Notes under the pieces: model-generated
Databases searched by the model: none
Told to the model about the DNA's origin: nothing
Seen by the model: only the letters and a program-made list of their open reading frames with translations
Position numbers and translations under genes: made by a program
Origin: Clostridiales bacterium
GTDB taxonomy: Bacteria > Bacillota > Clostridia > Christensenellales > UBA1750
Length of the DNA: 35,976 nt
Reading direction: 5' to 3'
Assembly (NCBI GenBank): GCA_015056005.1
Contig: SVHB01000023.1
Location: forward strand, 1 to 35,976
In this document: positions 16,996 through 24,527 of the stretch, one piece after another
How positions within the stretch are numbered: position 1 is the first letter of the stretch
Layout: each line of letters begins with the position of its first letter

Positions 16996-18009
16996 ATGGC
17001 ATTGCTTGAAGTTAAAAACCTGCGTACATTCTTTAAGACCAAGAAGGGTATAGTCAAGGCTGTCAACGACGTGTCCTATTCCCTCGAGAGCGGCCGTACG
17101 ATCGGTATAGTCGGTGAATCCGGCTCCGGTAAGTCCGTCTCCGCCATGAGTATCCTGCGCCTGCTCGACGCTAACGGTTATATCGAAAGCGGCGAAGTCC
17201 TCTTTGAAGGCAAGGAGCTCACCAAGCTCTCCACCGATGAGATGTATCACATCCGCGGTAACTCCATCTCAGTTATTTTCCAGGAGCCCATGACCTCCCT
17301 GAACCCTGTTTTCACCGTTGAAGAGCAGCTCTCCGAGCCCTTCATCATCCATCAGGGTATGAATAAAAAGAAGGCAAGGCAGGAAGCTCTGAAGATGCTT
17401 TATGACGTTCAGATCCCTAACCCTGAAGCCGTTATCAAGCAGTATCCCCATCAGCTCTCCGGCGGTATGCGTCAGCGCGTTATGATCGCTATGGCACTTG
17501 CCTGCAAGCCTAAGATCCTGATCGCCGACGAGCCCACCACTGCGCTTGACGTTACCATTCAGGCACAGATCCTGCACCTCATGAACGAGCTGCAGAAGGA
17601 AAACGGCACTGCGATTATCTTCATCACCCATGACCTTGGTGTTATCAACGAAATGGCTGATGATGTTGCCGTTATGTACTGCGGTCAGGTCGTCGAAAAG
17701 GCAACCGCCCGCACCATTTTCAGCGACTGCGAGATGAGCCATCCTTATACCGAAGGTTTGATGTTCTCCATTCCCCGCCTTGGCAAGGAAACTGAGAAGA
17801 TCGAGCCCATTCCCGGCGTTGTTCCCCATCCTCTGGCGCTGCCCAAGGGCTGCAAATTTGCGCCCCGCTGCAAGTATGCCACCAAGAAGTGCATGGAAGA
17901 GGAACCCGAGCTCAAGGATATCGGCAATGGCCAGCTCATCAGATGTTTTTATCCGGAAAAGGAGGTAAGGAACAGTGCAGAACACAAAAAAAATACTGTC
18001 AATAACTAA
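16996..18009 (+). CDS. Peptide ABC transporter ATPase, DppD/OppD type
   Basis: Cytoplasmic ATPase of 337 aa, normal length. Walker A GESGSGKS (40-47), Q-loop at Gln96 ([11 protein letters not shown]), signature LSGGMRQR (154 on), Walker B ILIADE (174-179) and H-loop His212 (ITHDLG) are all intact. The C-terminal oligopeptide-transporter extension ([14 protein letters not shown]) ends in a Cys-containing segment [15 protein letters not shown] as in DppD/OppD. GGGGGG lies just ahead of the ATG, 12 bases after the previous stop. Its 3' end overlaps the next gene by 35 bases and contains that gene's ribosome site. Confidence 0.95.
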   Translation: MALLEVKNLRTFFKTKKGIVKAVNDVSYSLESGRTIGIVGESGSGKSVSAMSILRLLDANGYIESGEVLFEGKELTKLSTDEMYHIRGNSISVIFQEPMTSLNPVFTVEEQLSEPFIIHQGMNKKKARQEALKMLYDVQIPNPEAVIKQYPHQLSGGMRQRVMIAMALACKPKILIADEPTTALDVTIQAQILHLMNELQKENGTAIIFITHDLGVINEMADDVAVMYCGQVVEKATARTIFSDCEMSHPYTEGLMFSIPRLGKETEKIEPIPGVVPHPLALPKGCKFAPRCKYATKKCMEEEPELKDIGNGQLIRCFYPEKEVRNSAEHKKNTVNN

Positions 18010-19579
18010 CCTTAAAAAGTATTTTCCTGTTGCTAAGTCCTCCATCTTCCAGAAGCAGCAGCTTTATGTCCGCGCTAACGAAGATATCACCCTAGACATT
18101 TTTGAGGGCGAGACCCTTGGTATAGTCGGTGAGTCCGGCTGCGGCAAATCTACTCTTGGTCGTGTTCTCCTCCAGCTCTATCCTCAGACCGCGGGCAATA
18201 CCATGTACTACGGCAAGACTCTGGATGAGATGACTCCCAAGTATGTGGAAGATACCATCAAGCGTTATGACAGATATCTTGCCAAGTTCAACAAGGCAAG
18301 CGCAAGAGCCAACGAGCTTTCCAAGAAGGTCGAAGAGATCGGTGAAGACAAAGCTGATTTCTATCTGATCCAGGATCGCAACCTTGCAAAGTGCGAGGAA
18401 CAGACCTGCCTTAACAACATGGTCACCATCCTCGGCGGTTTCTTCGTTAAGAAGGATCAGCAGGCTCTTGATCTTATGCTCAAGATCTACGGCGAAAACC
18501 AGAAGCGTAATGCAGTAAATGAAAAGTACGCTGATGCCAAGGTCGAGTATGATCATCTGGAGCATGAAGATGCACAGAAGAATGCTTCCAAGATCGATGC
18601 TCTCAAGACTCAGCTTGACCAGCTCCAGGGCGAGATCGACAAGATCAGCGCCGTCATCGATGAGCTCAACAAGCAGCTTGACGGTATTCGCGAAAAGTAT
18701 GCCGGCGACGAAGAGTTCAGCAAGTATGAGGCAATGCGCGACTACGGTATCGACCTTGCAAGGCTTAAGTATACCGAAATGCGCTTCCTGAGAAAGGATC
18801 TGCAGATCATCTTCCAGGATCCCTATTCCAGCCTTAACCCCAGACTGACCGTTGGTCAGATCATCGAGGAAGGTCTTGTAACCCATAAGTTCTTCAAGCA
18901 CGGCTCTCAGAAGATGCGCGACTACATCGTAGAGACTATGGAAAAATGCGGTCTGCAGGAATACATGCTCCACCGTTACCCCCATCAGTTCTCCGGCGGT
19001 CAGAGACAGCGTATCGCTATCGCCCGTGCGCTGGCTGTTAAGCCCAAGTTCGTTGTCTGCGATGAATGCGTTTCCGCTCTGGACGTTTCCATTCAGTCTC
19101 AGATTATCAACCTGCTGCAGGAACTCAAGGAGAAGGAACATCTGACCTATATGTTCATCTCTCATGACCTTTCCGTTGTCAGATATATCTCCGATCGTAT
19201 CTGCGTTATGTACCTTGGTAATGTTGTTGAGCTGGCAGACGCTGCTACCGTTTTTGATGACCCCCGTCATCCTTATACCGTGGCACTGCTGTCCTCCATC
19301 CCCACCACCGATATAGACAGCCTCTCCAAGGAGCGCATCATTCTCGAAGGCAACATTCCCAGCCCCATCAAGCCTCCGTCCGGCTGCAAGTTCCGTACCC
19401 GTTGCTACATGGCATGCGAGAAGTGTGAACGTGTTCCCCCGGAACTGCGCGAGATCGAGCCCGGTCATTTTGTTGCCTGCCACTTCCCCGAAAAGAAGAT
19501 GGATGCGGACGGCAATTACCTGTTCGAGCTGCCCAAGATGGAGCGCAAGAGCATGCGTAAAGAGGAAAGCGAGAACTAA
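17975..19579 (+). CDS. Peptide ABC transporter ATPase (DppF/OppF type) with coiled-coil insertion
   Basis: 534 aa against about 320-340 usually. It starts at GTG (17975), nine bases after AGGAGG, inside the end of the preceding ATPase gene. Walker [10 protein letters not shown] is at 52-60, but about 190 residues (roughly 83-270) rich in Lys, Glu, Asp and Ala are inserted before the Q-loop [12 protein letters not shown] (Gln281). The section [19 protein letters not shown] to [12 protein letters not shown] has heptad-like spacing of a coiled coil. The rest is normal: FSGGQRQR (339 on), Walker B FVVCDE (359-364), H-loop SHD (396-398), [12 protein letters not shown]. Walker B continues DECVSALD where the family usually has DEPVSALD. 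The catalytic residues needed for ATP hydrolysis are present. Confidence 0.93.
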   Translation: MQNTKKILSITNLKKYFPVAKSSIFQKQQLYVRANEDITLDIFEGETLGIVGESGCGKSTLGRVLLQLYPQTAGNTMYYGKTLDEMTPKYVEDTIKRYDRYLAKFNKASARANELSKKVEEIGEDKADFYLIQDRNLAKCEEQTCLNNMVTILGGFFVKKDQQALDLMLKIYGENQKRNAVNEKYADAKVEYDHLEHEDAQKNASKIDALKTQLDQLQGEIDKISAVIDELNKQLDGIREKYAGDEEFSKYEAMRDYGIDLARLKYTEMRFLRKDLQIIFQDPYSSLNPRLTVGQIIEEGLVTHKFFKHGSQKMRDYIVETMEKCGLQEYMLHRYPHQFSGGQRQRIAIARALAVKPKFVVCDECVSALDVSIQSQIINLLQELKEKEHLTYMFISHDLSVVRYISDRICVMYLGNVVELADAATVFDDPRHPYTVALLSSIPTTDIDSLSKERIILEGNIPSPIKPPSGCKFRTRCYMACEKCERVPPELREIEPGHFVACHFPEKKMDADGNYLFELPKMERKSMRKEESEN

Positions 19580-19779
19580 TGGCTATCTGGAAGCGCCTGA
19601 AGAAGTCAACTCCTGAACAGGAAGAGGAATTCAGCGAGATCATGACCGAAGAAAAAGTCGGTTTCAAGGATAAAATGGCTATGATCGTAAGCGCATTCTT
19701 TGTGCTCGTAGTGCCAAGCGCGCTGGTTCTGATAATCTTAAGCGTTATTGTACTCGCTTTGTTCGGTCAACTTTGGTAA
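19579..19779 (+). CDS. Small membrane protein at the end of the transporter operon
   Basis: 66 aa. Its ATG shares a base with the stop of the ATPase gene (TAATG), a classic sign of translational coupling. The first 30 residues are charged (KRLKKSTPEQEEEFSEI) and the C-terminal half is one long hydrophobic stretch, long enough for one or two membrane passes. I do not recognise a family. Being last in the operon, immediately before the terminators, suggests an accessory or assembly subunit of the importer; that is inference. Confidence 0.75.
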   Translation: MAIWKRLKKSTPEQEEEFSEIMTEEKVGFKDKMAMIVSAFFVLVVPSALVLIILSVIVLALFGQLW

Positions 19780-19784
19780 AAAAT

Positions 19785-19814
19785 TCCCCGATCATTTTGG
19801 TCGGGGATATTTTT
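19785..19814 (+). terminator. First terminator of the transporter operon
   Basis: TCCCCGATC and GGTCGGGGA form a 9-bp stem with one G-U pair, followed by TATTTTTAT, just after the last gene. Confidence 0.8.
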
Positions 19815-19820
19815 ATATAA

Positions 19821-19859
19821 AAAAACACTCGAGAAACGAAATGTTCTCGAGTGCTTTTT
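19821..19859. terminator. Bidirectional terminator between the transporter operon and pgcA
   Basis: CACTCGAGAA and TTCTCGAGTG form a perfect 10-bp stem with an 8-base loop. CTTTTTG follows on the plus strand and TTTTTTT on the minus strand, so it can stop transcription from both sides. Confidence 0.85.
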
Positions 19860-19866
19860 GTTTAAC

Positions 19867-21567
19867 TTAGCTTTCGATAGCCGCGTTCATCATCGCATCG
19901 GCGCTTGCCATGATAGCAGGCAATGCGTTTTCAGCAGATTCACGTGTCTTTTCGATGACATTGATGTAGAGCTTGATCTTGGGCTCGGTGCCGGAAGGAC
20001 GAACGCATACCCAGCTGCCGCCTAAGAGCTCGTAATAGAGCACATCGCTCTTGGGCAGACCATCGATGCCTTCAAGATAATCCTTTACATTGAGTACCCT
20101 CACACCGGCAAATTCAGCAGCGGGCTTTTCGCGCAGATATTTCATGACCTTCTTCATGGTAGCAGCGCCGTCAACGCCTGCAAGAGCGTAGGATTTAACG
20201 CTTTCAAGACCCCAACCATATTTGTCGTAAATGGCGCAAAGACCTTCGTAGAGAGTGCGGCCCTTGGTCTTATGCCAAAGTGCGCATTCAGCAAGCAGCA
20301 GGGAAGCATTTACGCCGTCCTTGTCGCGAACCTCAACGCCGGAGAGATAGCCGTAGCTTTCTTCAAAGCCGAGCAGATAGGAATGAGAACCGGAAGTGAG
20401 GAACTGCTCGATCTTTTCGCCGATAAACTTAAAGCCGGTGAGCACATTGAAGGTGGTCACATTAAAGTCATCGGCAATGATGCGGGCAAGCTCGGTGGAG
20501 ACGATGGACTTTACGATAGCGCCGTTTTCGGGCAGCCTGCCGAGTTCCTTAAGGCCCTCAAAGATGTACTGTGCAAGCAGGCAGCCGATCTGGTTGCCGG
20601 AGAGCAGCACGTAATCGCCCTGTGCGTTCTTTGCTGCAACGCCCACACGGTCGCAGTCAGGGTCGGTTGCAAAGACAAGATCAGCCTGCTTGCTTTCTGC
20701 AAGCTCAAGAGCCAGCTTGAATGCATCCCTGTTTTCGGGGTTGGGAACGCCGACGGTGGTGAATTCCGGATCGGGTTTTTCCTGCTGAGCAACTACGGAA
20801 ACATTGGTGAAACCTGCTCTTTTCAGAACTTCGCGTACCGGTACATTGCCGCTGCCGTTCAAAGGAGTATAAACAATGCTGATCTCGCTGCCGCGTTCTT
20901 TGCAAAGCTCGCTCTGGATGCCAAGACCCAGAACCATCTTGTAATATTCCTCATCGATATCGCTGCCGATGGATACGAGCAGACCCTTTTCAACTGCTTC
21001 CTTCTCGTCCATGAGCTCAAGACCTTCATAGGAAACATCTCTGATGCAGGCAAGGACTTCGTCTGCTCTTTCGGGCGGCAGCTGACCGCCGTCGCGCCAG
21101 TAAACTTTATAGCCGTTGTACTGCTTGGGGTTGTGGGAAGCGGTGATAACAACGCCGGCTATGCACTTGAGGTGCCTTACCGCAAAGCTCAAAAGCGCTA
21201 CAGGACGCAGAGCGTCGTAAAGATATGCCTTGATGCCGTTCTTTGCAAGGGTAAGGGCAGTCTCAAGGGCAAATTCGGTGCTCATGCGGCGGGAATCGTA
21301 GCCGATGGCAACGCCGTCGTTTTGGTAACCGCCCTTGATGATGAAGTTTGCCAGACCCTGAGTGGCGCGGCGGATGTTGTATTTGTTCATCCTGTTGGTG
21401 CCGGCGCCGAGCACACCGCGCATACCGGCGGTGCCGAAGGAAAGGTCGGTATAAAAGCGATCCTCTATCTCCTTTTCGTCGCCTGCGATAGCTTTGAGCT
21501 CAGCCACGGTTTCCTGATCGTTTTCAAATATCTTAAGCCAGCTTTCGTAATTGGACATGTAACCCAT
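19867..21567 (-). CDS. pgcA: Phosphoglucomutase/phosphomannomutase
   Basis: Alpha-D-phosphohexomutase of 566 aa interconverting glucose-1-phosphate and glucose-6-phosphate for cell-envelope glycan synthesis and glycogen-type metabolism. I start at the ATG at 21567 (MGYMSNYESW) because GGAGG lies 7 bases upstream; the ORF-track start adds 13 residues without a ribosome site. The catalytic serine loop is TASHNPKQYNGYK, the magnesium loop DPDCDRVGV, the sugar-binding loop FEESYGYL and the phosphate-binding loop RPSGTEPKIKLY. Length and order match the Firmicutes PgcA type. It is separated from the upstream DUF1858 gene by a terminator. Confidence 0.95.
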   Translation of the reverse strand: MGYMSNYESWLKIFENDQETVAELKAIAGDEKEIEDRFYTDLSFGTAGMRGVLGAGTNRMNKYNIRRATQGLANFIIKGGYQNDGVAIGYDSRRMSTEFALETALTLAKNGIKAYLYDALRPVALLSFAVRHLKCIAGVVITASHNPKQYNGYKVYWRDGGQLPPERADEVLACIRDVSYEGLELMDEKEAVEKGLLVSIGSDIDEEYYKMVLGLGIQSELCKERGSEISIVYTPLNGSGNVPVREVLKRAGFTNVSVVAQQEKPDPEFTTVGVPNPENRDAFKLALELAESKQADLVFATDPDCDRVGVAAKNAQGDYVLLSGNQIGCLLAQYIFEGLKELGRLPENGAIVKSIVSTELARIIADDFNVTTFNVLTGFKFIGEKIEQFLTSGSHSYLLGFEESYGYLSGVEVRDKDGVNASLLLAECALWHKTKGRTLYEGLCAIYDKYGWGLESVKSYALAGVDGAATMKKVMKYLREKPAAEFAGVRVLNVKDYLEGIDGLPKSDVLYYELLGGSWVCVRPSGTEPKIKLYINVIEKTRESAENALPAIMASADAMMNAAIES

Positions 21568-21590
21568 AATTCTTCCTCCGTATCTGAAAC

Positions 21591-21622
21591 AGAAAAAAGC
21601 GGCCATATTTTCAGCCGCTTTT
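21591..21622 (-). terminator. Terminator between the DUF1858 gene and pgcA
   Basis: On the minus strand AAAAGCGGC and GCCGCTTTT flank a 10-base loop and run into TTTTTTC. It begins a few bases after the DUF1858 stop codon. Confidence 0.8.
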
Positions 21623-21627
21623 CGTGA

Positions 21628-21828
21628 TTATTCGCCGAAATGCTTGTTCAGTGCTTCGATCAGAGCGTCAACGTCAACGCCGTGCACAGCGCCGGCCTGT
21701 GCGATGCTCTCAGCGGTAGCGTGGGGGCAGCCGAGGCAGGTCATGCCGTACTCGAGGAAAACGCGGGCGCTGCTCCTGTCAAGAGCGAGAACCTGACCGA
21801 CGGTCATTTCTTTGCTGATTTTTGCCAT
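21628..21828 (-). CDS. DUF1858 redox-disulfide domain protein
   Basis: 66 aa from the ATG at 21828 (MAKISKEM), with GGAGG nine bases upstream; the ORF-track start is too early. The whole protein is one DUF1858 domain: MTVGQVLALDRSSARVFLEYG, then the CLGCPHAT motif with a CxxC pair, then a helix ending NKHFGE. The family is often called hybrid-cluster-protein-associated redox disulfide and is common in anaerobes; its exact role is not established. No hybrid cluster protein gene is nearby. It has its own promoter and terminator. Confidence 0.9.
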   Translation of the reverse strand: MAKISKEMTVGQVLALDRSSARVFLEYGMTCLGCPHATAESIAQAGAVHGVDVDALIEALNKHFGE

Positions 21829-21865
21829 ATCTATGGACCTCCAAAAGGTTATTATCAATATTCTT

Positions 21866-21894
21866 ATTATATCACTGTCCGATGTATTTTTCAA
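21866..21894 (-). promoter_or_regulatory. Predicted promoter of the DUF1858 gene
   Basis: On the minus strand TTGAAA, 17 bases, TATAAT, with TG one base ahead of the -10. It starts about 20 bases past the stop of the VanW gene. Confidence 0.75.
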
Positions 21895-21913
21895 CAGCGA
21901 TAATTGCCATTAT

Positions 21914-23449
21914 TTAAGGCAGGACGGGAGCATCGAAGCTCGCAGCAGGCCTCTTCATGGTGCCGACGATTATCTTGGTGGAAATCGCGCGGTAGGTGCT
22001 GTTGAGAAGATGTTTTTCTTCAACAAGATTGCCTTCAGCATCAAAGAACTGGATGTAGGTGGTGTACTTGGCGCCTTTTCTGCCTTCGCGCTGTACGGCG
22101 ACCTCGTCTTCGTACATGGTCTCAACGTAGGTAATGTTATCTTCGGGCTGGGGGATGGTCTCGGTCTTTTCGGATCTGAGATCAACTCTGAGTGCGGGGT
22201 CGTAAATAGGAGTGCCGTAAATGCTTACGGTGAGCACTCGGCTGCCGCCGTTTTCTCTGTCCCAGTCAAAATCGGTGAAGATGTAAGCGTCGCTGTCGGT
22301 GGTGTTCTTGAACTTGAAATCGGAATCGGGCCAGTTGATCATCGCATCCATACCCGCGCCGACATAATCGCTGGGCCAGGAATGGGGAACGCGCTCGACC
22401 AGCTCAAAGCCTGCGCGAACGACCGCGTTGAAAAGGGTGCTGCTGACCTGGCATACGCCGCCGCCAAGACCGACATCGGAAACACCCGCCTGAATAACGC
22501 CGGCTTCCTTATAACCGGCTGCCTTGGTCCTCTCGCCTATGACCTGATTGGTGGAGAAGGTCTCGCCGGGCTTTAAGATATAACCGTCAAAGCTTTCAAG
22601 GGCGAGCTTGATGTTGTGGTTACGGTTATTATCCTTCTTTGCGGTGGTGGAGAACTGACCGATCAGCATGTACTTGCCCGCAAGATCCGCCTGAGTAACG
22701 GCAGCGGGAACTTCCTTTACGGCAAGCGCGATCTGACCCGTGGTGTTGCCGGAGGCGATAGCCTCAGCAAGATCTGCTTTAAGCTGTTCGATATCGGCCA
22801 TGGTTCCGGGAATATCGGGTTCGCTCATAAGAGAACCGGTCTCCTTGTCAAAGCCGGTCATCACAGCGTCCTGAGCGGGGGAGTCGACCTGAGCGGAAAT
22901 ATCGTCAAAGAGCTCCTGTCCGGGAGCGCAGGCGATATCCCAAGTGATCGAAAAATCTCTGGGGTTCGTCCCAAGTGCGGTGACCTCTAAAAAATCGGCT
23001 TCGCGGTCGCCGCTGTGACCGATCTCAAAAGCTTCGACCAGAATATCTTCGATATCGCTGGTGATGGTGAAGCTGGAATTGTCAACGGGCCAGGAAAGGT
23101 CTTCGTAAACGATCTTCATATCGATGGTGCTGCGCATCTTCTCTGAAAGCTCGCTTGTTGCATTTCGGGCCTGATCTACGGTCATGCCGCCGATATCGAT
23201 TCCCTCGATGCTGATACCGTCATAAAAAGTGCTGATGGTAAGCGTTTCATCGATAAGCTGCTGATGCAGCTCTTCCTCGCTGGGCTTAAAGCCGAGCATC
23301 TGACCTAAGGTCATGGAATCCGCATCGGGATTTTTGACATACTGTATTACAAAAAACGCGCCGACAACTATGAGCACCAGAGCGGTTATTAAAAGCGCGG
23401 GAACTACGGGTTTGCGTCCGTTCTTTTTCTTCTTCTTTTTGACTGCCAT
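21914..23449 (-). CDS. VanW/YoaR-type cell-wall-associated protein
   Basis: 511 aa. A lysine-rich start and one membrane segment (about 15-38) leave the bulk outside the cell. A long region with YoaR-type peptidoglycan-binding-like character (KIVYEDLSWPVDNSSF) follows. The VanW domain runs from about residue 268 and includes GYILKPGETFSTNQVIGERT and GVCQVSSTLFNAVVRAGFELVERVPHSWPSDY. VanW occurs in some vancomycin-resistance clusters, but this architecture is widespread in Clostridia and does not imply resistance; its biochemical role is unknown. GGAGAG lies 8 bases upstream of the ATG. Confidence 0.9.
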   Translation of the reverse strand: MAVKKKKKKNGRKPVVPALLITALVLIVVGAFFVIQYVKNPDADSMTLGQMLGFKPSEEELHQQLIDETLTISTFYDGISIEGIDIGGMTVDQARNATSELSEKMRSTIDMKIVYEDLSWPVDNSSFTITSDIEDILVEAFEIGHSGDREADFLEVTALGTNPRDFSITWDIACAPGQELFDDISAQVDSPAQDAVMTGFDKETGSLMSEPDIPGTMADIEQLKADLAEAIASGNTTGQIALAVKEVPAAVTQADLAGKYMLIGQFSTTAKKDNNRNHNIKLALESFDGYILKPGETFSTNQVIGERTKAAGYKEAGVIQAGVSDVGLGGGVCQVSSTLFNAVVRAGFELVERVPHSWPSDYVGAGMDAMINWPDSDFKFKNTTDSDAYIFTDFDWDRENGGSRVLTVSIYGTPIYDPALRVDLRSEKTETIPQPEDNITYVETMYEDEVAVQREGRKGAKYTTYIQFFDAEGNLVEEKHLLNSTYRAISTKIIVGTMKRPAASFDAPVLP

Positions 23450-23486
23450 ATGTTATACTCTCCGTGAATAAAATGCTTTTATTTAC

Positions 23487-23515
23487 GTCTATAATATAAA
23501 CGCAACAAAGGTACA
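23487..23515 (-). promoter_or_regulatory. Predicted promoter of the VanW gene
   Basis: On the minus strand TTGGTG, 17 bases, TATTAT. The -35 overlaps one arm of a perfect 10-bp inverted repeat. Coordinates are read by eye and may be off by a base or two. Confidence 0.5.
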
Positions 23516-23562
23516 CCAAGTTGCGCGTAAAAGATGAAAAATGCGCTCTTTTGTGTACCTTT
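23507..23562. repeat. Perfect 10-bp inverted repeat upstream of the VanW gene
   Basis: AAAGGTACAC at 23507-23516 and GTGTACCTTT at 23553-23562 are exact inverted copies separated by 36 bases. There is no T-run that would make it a terminator for ribU. One arm overlaps the predicted -35. Confidence 0.6.
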
Positions 23563-23585
23563 ATTATATCAATTTTCGCACTTCT

Positions 23586-24152
23586 TTACAAGCCGTATTT
23601 TTGCGTAACCTTCTTTATCTGAGGAGAAATGAGCCTGTAAATTATGGCAGAAAACACCGAGTTTATGCCCGCTTTCAAAAGGTTGAAGGGGAGTATTGCG
23701 GGAACGAGCATTTTGAGCACGACATCCCTTGTGGTGCCCATGAAATGCGGGGTGATGAGCACATTTGCAACGCCCATTACAGCGACCATGGCTATGGTAC
23801 CGGCAATCAGCGCGATTATTACGCGGACATAGTTTTCTCTGTTTTTATGGGCGATAAGACCGCATACAATAACATATGTTCCCGTTGCGATAATATGCAT
23901 GAGAATGCCGTATATGCCGCTTTGCGCGCTGACGGTCATGCCCTGTACAAGCGACACGATAACGGTCATCCCAAGCCCCCACCAGGGGCCGAAGAGCAGG
24001 GTGCAGATGAGGATCGGAATATCTGCCGGATCGTATTCCAGAAACGCCGCAGCGGGGAAGAGCGGGAAGTGGATAAAAGCTACAAGGACTATCGATATCG
24101 CGGCAAAAATGCCCATTGAGGTCAAGGTGAATGCTGTTGAGCGTCTGTTCAT
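23586..24152 (-). CDS. ribU: Riboflavin ECF transporter S component RibU
   Basis: Substrate-binding membrane subunit for riboflavin uptake, working with a shared ECF ATPase/EcfT module encoded elsewhere. It has 188 aa from the ATG at 24152, with GGAGG six bases upstream. It has several hydrophobic segments and the family's conserved beginning: helix 1, then FPAAAFLEYDPADIPILI and LLFGPWWGLGMTVIVSLVQG. The gene is preceded by an FMN riboswitch and intrinsic terminator, which independently support a flavin-related function. It is shut down when FMN is plentiful. Confidence 0.94.
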   Translation of the reverse strand: MNRRSTAFTLTSMGIFAAISIVLVAFIHFPLFPAAAFLEYDPADIPILICTLLFGPWWGLGMTVIVSLVQGMTVSAQSGIYGILMHIIATGTYVIVCGLIAHKNRENYVRVIIALIAGTIAMVAVMGVANVLITPHFMGTTRDVVLKMLVPAILPFNLLKAGINSVFSAIIYRLISPQIKKVTQKYGL

Positions 24153-24185
24153 GTGGTTCCTCCCGTAAAAAAATATGAGTTCAAT

Positions 24186-24212
24186 AAAAAACGCCCGCAA
24201 AATGAGCGGGCG
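24186..24212 (-). terminator. Expression-platform terminator of the FMN riboswitch
   Basis: On the minus strand CGCCCGC and GCGGGCG with a 7-base loop are followed by TTTTTT. It lies between the aptamer and the ribU ribosome site. A small upstream hairpin (24219-24231, ACGGT and ACCGT arms) probably takes part in switching. Confidence 0.85.
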
Positions 24213-24239
24213 GGATAAACGGTATGACCGTAAGCTTTT

Positions 24240-24360
24240 GTTTCTTCCATCCGGACTGTACCGTCGGTTCGGGGATCACACCCGATCGTGCTGAACGCTT
24301 GCGGACTTGTAGGCACTCGCCTCATCACCGCCGGTGGGGAATTTCGCCCCGCCCTGAAAC
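24240..24360 (-). ncRNA. FMN riboswitch (RFN element) controlling ribU
   Basis: On the minus strand the conserved RFN blocks occur in order: TTCAGGGC, GGGCGAAATTCCCC, ACCGGCGGTGATGA, a GCGAG-type arm, GATCCCCGAACCGACGGT, and AGTCCGGATGGAAGAA. GTTTC at the 5' end pairs with GAAAC at the 3' end to close stem P1. FMN binding should favour the downstream terminator and stop ribU transcription. Confidence 0.96.
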
Positions 24361-24399
24361 AATATTTATATTTTTATTTTTCTGTATATCTATATACTT

Positions 24400-24413
24400 T
24401 GTGCCTTGGCACA
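24400..24413. repeat. 14-bp perfect palindrome at the predicted ribU transcription start
   Basis: TGTGCCTTGGCACA is an exact palindrome starting about 6 bases past the ribU -10. It could be a repressor operator, or a hairpin at the very 5' end of the mRNA. Confidence 0.55.
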
Positions 24414-24418
24414 TGTTC

Positions 24419-24447
24419 ATTATATATTGATGTTTGATATATGTCAA
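24419..24447 (-). promoter_or_regulatory. Perfect consensus promoter of the ribU transcript
   Basis: On the minus strand TTGACA, 17 bases, TATAAT. Transcription would start about 50 bases before the aptamer. It is back-to-back with the dnaX promoter. Confidence 0.85.
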
Positions 24448-24452
24448 TCGGG

Positions 24453-24480
24453 TTGAAAAAATTATCATTTATGATAAAAT
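24453..24480 (+). promoter_or_regulatory. Predicted promoter of dnaX with embedded palindrome
   Basis: TTGAAA, 16 bases, TAAAAT, with TG one base ahead of the -10. The spacer and -10 contain the perfect 16-base palindrome TTATCATTTATGATAA (24462-24477), a possible operator. Its -35 is only 5 bases from that of the divergent ribU promoter. Confidence 0.6.
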
Positions 24481-24527
24481 TATATAAGCGATAAATGTCG
24501 GTATCAGGCATTGTTTATGGAGGCACG

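Noticed and set aside
16012-19483. Three long minus-strand ORFs (412, 258 and 463 aa)
   Set aside because: All lie antisense to permease and ATPase genes with intact motifs. Their length follows from codon bias.
20272-21627. 451-aa plus-strand ORF
   Set aside because: Antisense to pgcA, whose catalytic loops are all present.
21914-23449. Vancomycin resistance gene
   Set aside because: VanW-domain proteins with this architecture are common in Clostridia, and no vanHAX, vanS or vanR genes are present.
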